DNA of 35,405 bases from a candidate division FCPU426 bacterium (GTDB lineage Bacteria; Oederibacteriota; JAAXVQ01; JAUVAV01). The position numbers and the translations under genes were made by a program. Below, in pieces: positions 17,233 to 25,504 of this stretch (the stretch's first letter is position 1; each line of letters opens with the position of its first letter). Below the pieces are notes generated by a model. That model was given only the letters and a program-made list of their open reading frames with translations. It ran no database searches and was not told the DNA's origin. The DNA is taken from positions 1 through 35,405 of the forward strand of contig JAUVAV010000030.1 of the NCBI GenBank assembly GCA_030591525.1, written 5' to 3'.

Positions 17233-17931
17233 ATGTCTAATGGGAAATGGGGAGATTTCAGAAAAATGGGTCAGGCAAATTTATTATCTAACGGGGTAAA
17301 ATTACTGATAGCCGGTTTTACTATGGGTTGGGGGCCTTGTCTCACCTTTACTGCTCCCTTGCTTTTGCCTTATATTGGGGCAACAAAAAAAGATTGGCAG
17401 GGCGGCTTAAAAGTGGGATTGATATTTTCAGGTGGCAGACTTTTAGCACTTGCCATTTTGGGTGGACTTGCAACTGTTGCCTTCGGTTTTATTAATCGGT
17501 TTTTTCCGCCGCAAAAATCCGGTTGGCTCTATTTAATTGTGGCCTTTTTCATGATAATATTAGGGATACTTATTACTTTAGGCAAAGGATTTAAGCTGCA
17601 CATTGGAAAGAGTATATTAGATAAAGATCTCAAAAGTATGTTCCTCTTTGGTTTTTTAATGGGCATTGCCCCCTGTGTTCCCTATGTGGCAATTCTCACC
17701 TATATTGGTTGTGTAGCGGAAAACATTCCTCTTAAAGGCATGTTTTATGCGGTATTGTTTGCAGCCGGCACGGCAATTGCGCCTATAGTGCTGGGGGTTT
17801 TGATGGGTATCATTCCAGGAAAACTACTCAGGTCAAATAAATTGCTCAAGATTTTTCAGATAGTTTGTGGAGTTGTTCTCCTGCTTTTTGGATTTCAGCT
17901 TATTTATTATGTATTTAAGGTTATTAGATAA
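17233..17931 (+). CDS. CcdA/DsbD-like integral membrane protein
   Basis: 232 residues with about six TM segments in two similar halves. Each half carries a proline-cysteine pair in its first helix: GWGPCLTF (C36) and GIAPCVPYV (C148), the arrangement seen in CcdA/DsbD thiol-electron transporters and some related transporters. The first ATG (17233) has a weak ribosome binding site; an ATG at 17266 behind GGGGAG is a possible alternative. It is followed after two bases by the UPF0282 gene, so they are co-transcribed. Electron or ion transport is an inference from the fold. Confidence 0.75.
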   Translation: MSNGKWGDFRKMGQANLLSNGVKLLIAGFTMGWGPCLTFTAPLLLPYIGATKKDWQGGLKVGLIFSGGRLLALAILGGLATVAFGFINRFFPPQKSGWLYLIVAFFMIILGILITLGKGFKLHIGKSILDKDLKSMFLFGFLMGIAPCVPYVAILTYIGCVAENIPLKGMFYAVLFAAGTAIAPIVLGVLMGIIPGKLLRSNKLLKIFQIVCGVVLLLFGFQLIYYVFKVIR

Positions 17932-17933
17932 AA

Positions 17934-19022
17934 ATGGAAATTGAGATCCTGGGAGCGGAATCTTTGGGGGTTAGAGGTTTATGCTGTTTTATAGAAACTA
18001 AAAACAAAAAAATATTAATTGATCCGGGAATAGCTTTAGGTTATCACAGATATGGATTGCCTCCTCATCCTTTTCAGATAGCAGTAGACGAAAGAATACA
18101 AAAAAGGATTTTAGATAGATGGAAAGAAGCCACGGACATAATTATAAGCCATTATCACGGAGACCATATTCCTCTAAAAAACGCAAATCCTTACCAGCTA
18201 AGTTTAAAGAAAGTTGAAGTAAAACGAGACGTGAGTTTCTGGTGCAAAGGTTCTGATTCTCTTTCCCCAACCATGCTTGAACGTTATAAAGATTTATCAA
18301 AAGTTTTTAAGTTAAAAAATGCGCAAGGCAGGAATTATAAATCTTTAAGTTTTTCCAGACTGGTTCCTCATGGAGAAGCAAATAATGATTCCGATACAGT
18401 TATGATGACCAGAATCAAGGAGGATAATTTAGTATTTGTGCATGCCTCGGATATTCAACTCCTTAATAATGGAGCGATTGATAAAATATTATCCTGGTTT
18501 CCAAATATAGTACTGGCAAGCGGTCCTCCTCTTTATTTATCTGAATTTCCTAAAAATAAAATTAAAACCGCGTGGCATAATGCCGAACGGCTCTCCTCTA
18601 AAGTTGATATCTTAATTCTTGACCATCACCTAATGAGAAATCTTGAAGGGCTCAAATGGTTAAAACGCCTGTCTCTTAAAACCGGCAAAAAGGTTATTTG
18701 CGCCGCTGATTTTATGAAAAAACCCAGAATGCTGTTTGAAGCCAAACGTGAGCAGTTGTATAAAGATATCCCTGTTCCTGAAGGGTGGCACAAAGATTAT
18801 GCCAGGGGTAAGGTCAATACTAAATCTTATTGGAATAAGGCTGCAAAACTTTACCCCGTTAGAAATCCCGCGAACTCTACTATTATCCAATTCCCCGCTC
18901 TAAAGAGCGGGGAATTGGATATGATCTGTAGAAAACCATTATTACTATCCCGCTTCATCCCCGGCTTGAAAGCCGGGGAATTCGCGGCTAACATATTAAA
19001 TGAAACTTCCTTTGTTTTTTAA
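17934..19022 (+). CDS. UPF0282-type metallo-beta-lactamase-fold protein with a repeat-derived tail
   Basis: 362 residues. The metal motif HYHGDH (H73, H75, D77, H78) follows LIDPGIALGYHRYGLPPHP, and later HASDIQ and LILDHHLMR fit the UPF0282 family, found mainly in archaea, whose members are about 300-310 residues. Residues from about 309 onward are encoded by palindromic repeat copy B (18858-19000), so the last 50 or so residues look like translated repeat rather than family sequence, and the native end has probably been lost or displaced. Function is unknown. The start abuts the CcdA-like gene. Confidence 0.8.
   Translation: MEIEILGAESLGVRGLCCFIETKNKKILIDPGIALGYHRYGLPPHPFQIAVDERIQKRILDRWKEATDIIISHYHGDHIPLKNANPYQLSLKKVEVKRDVSFWCKGSDSLSPTMLERYKDLSKVFKLKNAQGRNYKSLSFSRLVPHGEANNDSDTVMMTRIKEDNLVFVHASDIQLLNNGAIDKILSWFPNIVLASGPPLYLSEFPKNKIKTAWHNAERLSSKVDILILDHHLMRNLEGLKWLKRLSLKTGKKVICAADFMKKPRMLFEAKREQLYKDIPVPEGWHKDYARGKVNTKSYWNKAAKLYPVRNPANSTIIQFPALKSGELDMICRKPLLLSRFIPGLKAGEFAANILNETSFVF
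18858..19000 (-). repeat. Palindromic composite repeat, copy B
   Basis: The outer arms are GTTAG..CCGCGAA (18858-18874) and TTCGCGGCTAAC (18981-18992). Inside are a palindrome around GCTCTAAAGAGC within a 46-base block (18887-18932) matching 14818-14863 on the other strand, and a 9-bp hairpin CCCCGGCTT/AAGCCGGGG (18959-18978). The end TTTAATATGTTA (minus strand, 19000-18989) equals the start of copy A. It lies inside the UPF0282 reading frame. Confidence 0.8.
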
Positions 19023-19064
19023 GTTCATGTCATTTATAACGGGGGTTTACAAGATGATAAAATT

Positions 19065-19886
19065 ATGAAACTAACAGTTTTAGTAGATAACAATACAATA
19101 ATTGATCAATATTATTTCGCTGAGCCGGCAGTTTCTTATTGGATTGAAGATAATAATAAAAAATTACTTTTTGATGTTGGATATTCAGATATATTTATAA
19201 AAAATGCAAAAAAATTAAATATAGATTTAAAGCAAGCGGATTGCCTTGTTTTATCCCATGGGCATTTTGACCATACCGGCGGCCTAGAACCATATATTAA
19301 TTTTGCCGGCCAAAGAACAAAAAATATCAGGTTAGTGGCTCATCCTTTTATTTTTAACCAGAAAATTTATGAAGGTTTTGGCGATATTGGAACTAAGCAG
19401 AGGAAAAAGGAAATACAGAAATATTTTGATTTAAACCTATCCAAAAAACCCTTATGGTTAACTGAAAATCTGTGCTTTTTGGGCCAGATACCCAGAAAGA
19501 ATAATTTTGAAGCAAAAGAACCGCTTGGGATAGTGATAAAAAATGGAAAAAAATCCCCTGATTATTTAATGGATGACAGCGCATTAGTATATAAATCAAA
19601 AAAAGGGATAGTTGTTATTACCGGATGTTCTCATTCTGGCATCTCAAATATAATTGAATATGCAAAGAAGGTCTGTGGGATGGAAAAAATATTGGATGTT
19701 ATTGGCGGATTTCATCTTTTAAATACCAAAAGAAAAATTCTGGAAAAGACTATCAAATATCTTGAATCCTGTAAGATTATGGATTTTCATCCCTGTCATT
19801 GTACAGATCTCAAGGCGAAAATAGAACTTGGAAAACACTTCCCTATACAGGAAGTAGGTTCAGGACTTGTTTTAAAATATAAGTAA
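19065..19886 (+). CDS. Cytoplasmic metallo-beta-lactamase-fold hydrolase (DHPS-like)
   Basis: 273 residues, no signal peptide. Metal motif HGHFDH (H65, H67, D69, H70), then TGCSHSGI, GGFHL and HPCHC near the C-terminus: the same motif set as the exported paralogue at 16408-17199. A mid-protein insertion (about 85-150) is longer than in the paralogue. The ATG at 19065 has no strong ribosome binding site. It is the last gene of the plus-strand AT-rich group and is convergent with the ATPase gene 64 bp away. The substrate is unknown; a pterin-phosphate-like compound is suggested only by family. Confidence 0.85.
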   Translation: MKLTVLVDNNTIIDQYYFAEPAVSYWIEDNNKKLLFDVGYSDIFIKNAKKLNIDLKQADCLVLSHGHFDHTGGLEPYINFAGQRTKNIRLVAHPFIFNQKIYEGFGDIGTKQRKKEIQKYFDLNLSKKPLWLTENLCFLGQIPRKNNFEAKEPLGIVIKNGKKSPDYLMDDSALVYKSKKGIVVITGCSHSGISNIIEYAKKVCGMEKILDVIGGFHLLNTKRKILEKTIKYLESCKIMDFHPCHCTDLKAKIELGKHFPIQEVGSGLVLKYK

Positions 19887-19950
19887 AACTCATTTTACTC
19901 TATGCCTATTAGGTGCCTATCACCAATCCAAAGAAAGGCCTGCCGCCCGT

Positions 19951-21186
19951 TCAGGAAAAAAACCTGGAAGCCGATACGACATAAAAATGATTCGCTTCTA
20001 CTTTTAAGACCCCGGGCTTTTTCACTACCTGGACAAATGGAATATCGGATAACAGCTTGGCATGCAGGTAATGATGTCTATCAATATTCACGGCGGATAA
20101 TTTTGCCTCACACAAGAAAAAAGGCTTGGAGTTTCGGGTTATTAAAAAATCCGTCTCTTTTCCATCCCGGGTGCGGACAAAATTAAGCCCGTAATGATCT
20201 TCCGAGAAATCATTCCATAAATCGATCCGGGCCTTCAGTTCCAGGGCTACAAAGTTTTCAAACTTTTCGGCCTCGCTGCTTATCATGGCATAATCATAGA
20301 AATAGACTTTTCTCTCTTTTTGAACCAGACGACTTTTTCTTTTTTGATACGGAGAAATCTCGAACAATACATAAGTCAGTATAAGATAATAAATATAATT
20401 CTTAACCGTATTAAAATTCAATCCTAAATCTTCTTTTATGGAGTTTATCGAGAGCGGCGAGCCTATCCGGGAGGGCAATATATTCATAACATCCATTACT
20501 TTTTCCAGTTGATGAATTGAGGATAGATCGCGCAAATCTTCTTTTACAATTCTTTCTCCATAATTATTATGCCATTTTTTGGAAAAAAGCGCATTTCCCT
20601 TTAAAAGCGGCTCGGGAAATCCGCTGAATTTCAACATACTTTCCATGACTGCTTGTTCATACTTTTTATCAGATATGTATTTTTCGATTTGTTTATTTGC
20701 GTCTTTTTCCGGTAAAACAGTCGCCACGTTCTTGCTTAATACCTCGGAAAGAATTAAAGGGTTGAGTTTAAACATGAAATAGCGTCCCACCAAACTATCT
20801 CCGGATTTTCTGAACATATCCAACCGGGCGCTTCCGGTAACAATAAAATGAACTTTATCCTCATAAGTATCAAAAAAGTCTTTTAAAATGTCTTTCCATT
20901 TCGGCATTTTATGAATTTCATCAAAGCAGATCCAATAGTCTTCCGGGGAAGGAAAATCCAGTATATCTTTGGCTAAAATATCCGTTTCTTTTCTATAGCG
21001 GTCACGAATTTCTTTTTTATCCCAGTTGTAGTAAAATTTTTGGCATTGAGAAAGATTTAACAGATTTTTAGCAATCGTTGTTTTCCCTGACTGACGGGGC
21101 CCGGCAATTAATCTCATTTGCCGGGAAAAAATATCAGAAAATGCGATTGATTCTAAATGTCTTTTAACGAGAGAATGTCTTTCCAT
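19951..21186 (-). CDS. AAA ATPase with DUF4143 domain
   Basis: 411 residues. Walker A GPRQSGKT (29-36), Walker B WICFDEIHK, sensor VTGSARLDMF, a winged-helix middle (SINSIKEDLGLNFNTVKNYIYYL) and a C-terminal DUF4143 part with ETDFLI and FLCEAKLS, a PD-(D/E)xK-nuclease-like core. These ATPases are common as single genes in anaerobes; their function is unsettled, with suggestions of stress or toxin-antitoxin-like roles. The ATG at 21186 follows two operator-like dyads. It is close to no partner gene. Confidence 0.88.
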   Translation of the reverse strand: MERHSLVKRHLESIAFSDIFSRQMRLIAGPRQSGKTTIAKNLLNLSQCQKFYYNWDKKEIRDRYRKETDILAKDILDFPSPEDYWICFDEIHKMPKWKDILKDFFDTYEDKVHFIVTGSARLDMFRKSGDSLVGRYFMFKLNPLILSEVLSKNVATVLPEKDANKQIEKYISDKKYEQAVMESMLKFSGFPEPLLKGNALFSKKWHNNYGERIVKEDLRDLSSIHQLEKVMDVMNILPSRIGSPLSINSIKEDLGLNFNTVKNYIYYLILTYVLFEISPYQKRKSRLVQKERKVYFYDYAMISSEAEKFENFVALELKARIDLWNDFSEDHYGLNFVRTRDGKETDFLITRNSKPFFLCEAKLSAVNIDRHHYLHAKLLSDIPFVQVVKKPGVLKVEANHFYVVSASRFFS

Positions 21187-21198
21187 AGTGTGTCATTA

Positions 21199-21253
21199 TT
21201 ACACATACATGTAAAAAAGACAAGTCTAATTTACATGAATGTGTAAATTAGAC
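21199..21253 (-). promoter_or_regulatory. Two operator-like dyads upstream of the AAA ATPase gene
   Basis: Two sites share the same half-sites and spacing, TTACA-N6-TGTAA, at 21199-21214 and 21231-21246, 32 bp apart start to start (about three helical turns). The second is embedded in a perfect 12-bp inverted repeat with a 6-base centre (21224-21253). A possible promoter on the minus strand (TTGTCT, 16-base spacer, TAATAA) overlaps the dyad nearest the gene. This looks like cooperative repressor binding; the regulator is unknown. Confidence 0.5.
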
Positions 21254-21351
21254 ATCTTTTCCGTACTACTCTCCTGCAGCGGTGTCAGATGTCATGGCGC
21301 TGACAATGCAAAAAACCGGCGCTGCACCCAGTAAAATGGTTAACGGTTCTG

Positions 21352-22521
21352 TCAAGCGTCTGTCCGGCAAACTCCCACTAATTCAGGCGAAGATATATTA
21401 TGGCATTTTCTGCTGAATTCCGGCTCCCGGCACCTGCGGCCGCACAAGGGATGAAGCGCATCCGGAGCAAAATCAACCCACACATCTTCGTATACTTGAA
21501 AATTAAAAAGCGACTTGGGAATAACGGCGTGTAATGCCAGGCCGCCAATGTCGATGGTTACTTTAAAAACATTGCCGTGGTTTGTTCGCTCGGCTATTTT
21601 TCCGCATATTCGATTCCCGCCGTTGTCCCTGGCTTCATTTTTTTTGCTTAAATCTATTTTTTCAGGGTGAAGGCACAGGTTGATCTCTTCTCCCTTTTTA
21701 AAAACCGGATAATTTTTAGCTCTAAGCATGAAAGCTTGACTCAAGCCTTCATTATTAATTTCCATCACAGCTTCATACCGGTTGGTTGCGGCCACCTTCG
21801 CTTTCAGGATATTATTAATCCCTACAAAGCGGGCTACAAACTCGGTCTTGGGATGATAAAATAATTCTTCCGGTGTTTCAATTTGTTCTATTTTACCGTT
21901 ATGCAACACTGAAATCCGGTCGCCTAAAGAGAAAGCCTCTGCCTGATTGTGAGTAACATAGATAGTCGTAAGCTCGGTTTTTCGATGGATATTTACTAAT
22001 TCAGCGCTTATTTGTTCCCTGGTCAGGACATCCAGGCTGCTCATAGGTTCATCCAGTAGAAGTACCTCCGGCTCGGTTACCAGCGTTCTCAGAAGGGCCA
22101 CACGCTGTTTTTGGCCGCCGCTCAACTGATGGGGGAAAGTATGCTTTTCTTTTTCCAGACCGGTCTTTTCCAGGTAATATTTAAGTTTTTGTGCGATTTT
22201 TGCCTCTCTCAGTTTCCTGACCCTGAGCCCGTAAGCAATATTATCGAAAACATCCAAGTGCGGGAACAGAGCATAATCCTGAAAAACCAGACCGACTTTC
22301 CGCCGGCCAGGCGGAAGCAGGCTTACGTCACGGCCCCCGATTAGAACACTTCCAATATCCGCCTTAGTCAAACCGGCGATAACCGAAACCATGGTAGTCT
22401 TGCCGCCGCCGCTGGGACCCAGTAAAACATGAAACTCACCTGCTGCTACATCCAAGTCCAGATTTTCCAGGACCGGCCGGCCATCATAGCTTTTAGAGAT
22501 TTGCCTTAACGCAATATCCAT
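21352..22521 (-). CDS. modC: Molybdate/tungstate ABC transporter ATP-binding protein
   Basis: 389 residues. Walker A GPSGGGKT (35-42), Q-loop VFQDY, signature LSGGQ (133-137), Walker B LLLDEP (154-159), then the switch histidine in VTHNQAEAF. The C-terminal 150 residues form a TOBE/MOP-like regulatory domain. The start at 22521 lies one base after the modB stop with AAAGGAT upstream; a longer frame from 22599 lies inside modB. It powers uptake of the molybdate needed by the nitrogenase encoded upstream on the same strand. Tungstate or dual use is possible. The last 20 or so residues do not look conserved. Confidence 0.9.
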   Translation of the reverse strand: MDIALRQISKSYDGRPVLENLDLDVAAGEFHVLLGPSGGGKTTMVSVIAGLTKADIGSVLIGGRDVSLLPPGRRKVGLVFQDYALFPHLDVFDNIAYGLRVRKLREAKIAQKLKYYLEKTGLEKEKHTFPHQLSGGQKQRVALLRTLVTEPEVLLLDEPMSSLDVLTREQISAELVNIHRKTELTTIYVTHNQAEAFSLGDRISVLHNGKIEQIETPEELFYHPKTEFVARFVGINNILKAKVAATNRYEAVMEINNEGLSQAFMLRAKNYPVFKKGEEINLCLHPEKIDLSKKNEARDNGGNRICGKIAERTNHGNVFKVTIDIGGLALHAVIPKSLFNFQVYEDVWVDFAPDALHPLCGRRCREPEFSRKCHNISSPELVGVCRTDA

Positions 22522-22522
22522 T

Positions 22523-23326
22523 TTATATCCTTTGCGTGCTGGGGAGCTGTTTCCTGATGCGCGATTTAAACACCAGCAACGAGGTAAAAGAAAATACAAT
22601 CAGCAGCATGGCAATGGCTATGGAGGATCCCATTTCTCCTGACATGGCATACCCGAAAATCGCGAGGGTCATGGTCTCGGTCTTGCCGGGAATACAGCCG
22701 GCTACCATGGAGGTGGCGCCGAATTCCCCCAAGGCTCTGGCCCAGGTCATAACCATGCCGGCATAGATGCCGTTGCGAGCCAAGGGCAGGAGTACTTTTC
22801 TGAAAGTGTGGAATTCCGAGGCCCCCAGGCTGCTAGAAGCTTTAGTCACATTTTCATTTATTGCTTCAAATGCCTGACGGCTGGATTTTATCAAAAATGG
22901 GCCGGCAACAAAAAGCTGTGCCATAATTATACCGGGCCTGGAAAATATCAGGTCAACTCCACGGCCGCTTAAAAAAGCGCCGAATTTGCTCTCACCGCCC
23001 AGCAGAAGCAGCAAAGCCAGACCGACCACCAGCGGGGGCATACAAATGGGAAGATCAACCAGGGTGTCGAGTATTTCCTTGCCCGGAAATTTCTTCGTGG
23101 CCAGGAGATATGCCATGGGAACGCCTAAGACCAGGGCCGCCAGCACTACGGTGAGTGAGGTTTGAAAACTAATAATTATGGCAGATACGATCAAGGGAGA
23201 TTTAAACTGGCCGGCCAGCTCACTCCAGGAAGTGGCTGTAAACAAAGCGAAAAGCGGAAATAAAATCAGGCATATAAAGATTCCGCTTAACATGGAGATC
23301 ATTAGATTAAACAGCAGGTTTCTCAT
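22523..23326 (-). CDS. modB: Molybdate ABC transporter permease
   Basis: 267 residues with about six TM segments. The EAA loop that docks to the ATPase is present: NENVTKASSSLGASEFHTF followed by RKVLLPLA. MVMTWARALGEFGATSMVAG is characteristic of ModB. The start is directly adjacent to the modA stop (TAAATG), with the ribosome binding site inside modA. It forms the inner-membrane channel for oxyanion import with the modC and modA products. Confidence 0.93.
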   Translation of the reverse strand: MRNLLFNLMISMLSGIFICLILFPLFALFTATSWSELAGQFKSPLIVSAIIISFQTSLTVVLAALVLGVPMAYLLATKKFPGKEILDTLVDLPICMPPLVVGLALLLLLGGESKFGAFLSGRGVDLIFSRPGIIMAQLFVAGPFLIKSSRQAFEAINENVTKASSSLGASEFHTFRKVLLPLARNGIYAGMVMTWARALGEFGATSMVAGCIPGKTETMTLAIFGYAMSGEMGSSIAIAMLLIVFSFTSLLVFKSRIRKQLPSTQRI

Positions 23327-24106
23327 TTATTCCACTTCCGTAAAACCATATTGCCCGAAAACCGCCCGGCCTTCAGCGCTCAAAAGATATTGGATATATA
23401 AAAACACCTCCGGTTTAGCTTTGGCTGTCCAGCCAACCGGGATAATCTCGAGGTAATTAATTGATCGCGGAATCTCAATAATTTTCACCCGGTTGGATTG
23501 CAGCGCGTCCGCCTGCCAGACAATAGAGGCATCCGCGTTTCCGTTCTCAATCCAATGCACCAGTTGCTTGACGGTTATCGCCCTGGCCTTTAGGTTAAGC
23601 TCGTTTTCCGCGAGTCCGGCTTTCTCAAGGATCACAGTGGTAGCCAAGCCTATAGCGCAGGCTTTGGCATCACCTAATACAATCCGGTTATTTGGATCTG
23701 AAAAGTCGGCAAAAGACTTTATCCGGTTATCAGCTGGGCGGGTAATAATAACCGGTATATGCAAAGCCAGGGGACTATAATCCTCCAGGAAGCCTCTTTT
23801 TTTCAGGATTTTCGCCCATTTCTCACCGCCGGGAATGAAAATCCCCGCCTGGCCGGCCAGGATTTTATTGGCCAGCCTTCCGCTGCCGCCATAATCATAG
23901 ACCACTTCTACCTGGTATTTTTCATTAAAACCCCGGCCGATTTCATTTAAAGGCAGACGCATTCCCGCGCCGGCAAATACCATGATTTCCGGTTTGGCGG
24001 CCTGGCCGGCATTACCGCAACCGCAAACCACGCCGGTTATCAGCAGCGCTAAGGCTAAAAAAAGAGGAAACAACTCCTGGTTTGTCCATCCTGCCGGCGC
24101 TCGCAT
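23327..24106 (-). CDS. modA: Molybdate ABC transporter substrate-binding lipoprotein
   Basis: 259 residues. A signal peptide with lipobox VCGC (Cys 30) implies a lipid-anchored protein. The ModA-type pattern follows: MVFAGAGMRLPLNEIGRGF, then VVYDYGGSGRLANKI, FADFSDPNNRIVLGDAKACAIG and NADASIVWQADAL. It binds molybdate (or tungstate) outside the inner membrane. The start at 24106 lies 4 bases from the DUF364 stop, with GGGGAG upstream, so the four genes form one operon. Confidence 0.9.
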   Translation of the reverse strand: MRAPAGWTNQELFPLFLALALLITGVVCGCGNAGQAAKPEIMVFAGAGMRLPLNEIGRGFNEKYQVEVVYDYGGSGRLANKILAGQAGIFIPGGEKWAKILKKRGFLEDYSPLALHIPVIITRPADNRIKSFADFSDPNNRIVLGDAKACAIGLATTVILEKAGLAENELNLKARAITVKQLVHWIENGNADASIVWQADALQSNRVKIIEIPRSINYLEIIPVGWTAKAKPEVFLYIQYLLSAEGRAVFGQYGFTEVE

Positions 24107-24109
24107 AAG

Positions 24110-24844
24110 TCACTCTCCCCGCTTTCTTTGCACCCCTTCCGGACAGTACCGCTTTTGATTCATAAGATATACCGGGCCGGCGCCGGTTACGCCGTAAAAT
24201 ATTGCCGGCTTACCCGTAGTTATAAGTTGTTGGTAGGTTTCATTAACAAAAGTAGAGCCCGTGGCAAATATTAAGCTGCACCATTTTAGATTTTTTTCCG
24301 TAGTTTCCAAAGACTCGACAATTACCCGGTTAATCTCTTTTCCAATATTACTTTTATCCAGATCAGTTACCCTAATCTCGAATTTATCGCTTAATGCTTC
24401 TAATAACCGGGGCTGAAGACCTATCATAAATATTTTAGGATTTTCAAATCGCTGCTTAATAAATTCCACTACTTGCTTTTGACAATCAACCGGTCCGGCG
24501 TCTTTACAGTGGCCGGTTTTATCTATTAAACCAAGGCGGCATAAAACCGCGTTAATGGTTGCGACAAAAATTGCCCGCCGGAAATTGTTGTTTAATTCCA
24601 TGTTTATTATTTCATAAAGGGAGCCTTCATAATTGCCGAACATGTCCGTGAAGGCCACGCCCTGAGCGCCATCATACTCAGCCTGCATCAATCTCTCCCG
24701 GCCTTTTTGTATGGGATAATCATTATGCTCAGGATTGCCTATCGCCTCCTCGGGCGATAACACTTTTGCTCTTACCCGCACAATTCCGTCTGGCAGCTTA
24801 TGTTCATAGATAACTTTAAGTATTTGTTCTCTCAGTTCTTTCAT
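24110..24844 (-). CDS. DUF364/DUF4213 protein (putative heavy-metal-chelation family)
   Basis: 244 residues. The C-terminal half shows the DUF364 Rossmann-like pattern: KIFMIGLQPRLLEALSDKF, then RVTDLD, LIFATGSTFVNETYQQLI, and KPAIFYGVTGAGPVYLM followed by RYCPEG at the end. The N-terminal part resembles DUF4213. The family is predicted to handle metals and is often found with metal or molybdate transport. Here it sits 3 bases ahead of modA, supporting a role in molybdenum handling. The biochemical function is not established. Confidence 0.82.
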   Translation of the reverse strand: MKELREQILKVIYEHKLPDGIVRVRAKVLSPEEAIGNPEHNDYPIQKGRERLMQAEYDGAQGVAFTDMFGNYEGSLYEIINMELNNNFRRAIFVATINAVLCRLGLIDKTGHCKDAGPVDCQKQVVEFIKQRFENPKIFMIGLQPRLLEALSDKFEIRVTDLDKSNIGKEINRVIVESLETTEKNLKWCSLIFATGSTFVNETYQQLITTGKPAIFYGVTGAGPVYLMNQKRYCPEGVQRKRGE

Positions 24845-24908
24845 GGCAACCGGCTTTCCTTCAAATATATATGTTAATCACGAGCCTGTCTGACAAAGTC
24901 ACTTTTGT

Positions 24909-24999
24909 GAGATTGCTTCGTCGCTAACGCTCCTCGCAATGACAGAAAACCTTGAAATATCGTCATTGCGGGCGGCCGAAGGGCGCGTGGCAATCTATC
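24909..24999. repeat. Inverted pair of an interspersed repeat between the nif and mod operons
   Basis: Two copies face each other: GAGATTGCTTCGTCGC..CGCAATGACA (24909-24945) and the inverted, diverged copy CGTCATTGCG..GGCAATCTA (24961-24999). This GCAATGAC/GTCATTGC type is a small dispersed repeat seen in many bacterial genomes. It could fold into a long hairpin in either transcript and may act as terminator or mRNA-end stabiliser for the nif operon. Confidence 0.7.
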
Positions 25000-25041
25000 T
25001 TTAAATGTTTGTCGAATACGCTCTCATAAGGCTTATCATTC

Positions 25042-25503
25042 CTACAGTCTTTTTTGCAAACAAACAAGCTTGGTTTTTGTCCAGTTTTGCCTTTTATAAA
25101 AATCCAGCGCCCGGTGGTTCCCGCTGTCTGCCAGCAGTTGGATCCGCCGCAGGCCATGCGCCCTGGCCCATTCTTCCATGGCAGCCAATAGCCTGCGACC
25201 GACCCCTTGGCCGCGAAAGGAGGAGACCACGACCACGTCCTCAATATTTCCCGTCCGGTGTCCTTCCGCGGTTGAAATCGCCGTCTGCAGAGAACACATG
25301 CCAATGACTTTGTGAGCGCTTTCCGCCACCAGGACACATCTATCTTTACTATCTGCCAACAGCAGGGACAATCCCTGCCACTGAATTGTTTCGTTAAAAG
25401 TGAAATCCTCTTCAATCGCAAACAGCTCTTTTAATAGAACCAGCATATCCTCAATATCCGCTGAAACGGCCGGTCGAATACTAATATCCGGATATTGCCC
25501 CAT
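25042..25503 (-). CDS. GNAT family N-acetyltransferase
   Basis: 153 residues. Motif A of the GNAT fold is clear: VVVSSFRGQGVGRRLLAAME (acetyl-CoA pyrophosphate loop, R97-G102), preceded by beta-4 GNIEDV and followed by RIQLLADSGNHRALDFYKRQ. It acetylates an unknown amine. The ATG at 25503 starts one base after the ferredoxin stop, so it is the last gene of the nif transcript. GNAT proteins are known in nif clusters of some anaerobes, without a clear role. Confidence 0.87.
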   Translation of the reverse strand: MGQYPDISIRPAVSADIEDMLVLLKELFAIEEDFTFNETIQWQGLSLLLADSKDRCVLVAESAHKVIGMCSLQTAISTAEGHRTGNIEDVVVVSSFRGQGVGRRLLAAMEEWARAHGLRRIQLLADSGNHRALDFYKRQNWTKTKLVCLQKRL

Positions 25504-25504
25504 A

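Noticed and set aside
21254-21351. Terminator after modC
   Set aside because: Short inverted pieces (TGTCAG/CTGACA) and a T-run on the minus strand occur, but no stable hairpin directly precedes the T-run.
24961-25421. Alternative reading frame across the GNAT gene and the repeat
   Set aside because: Its translation is rich in Trp, Cys and Arg without any family pattern and is a shadow of the GNAT gene.
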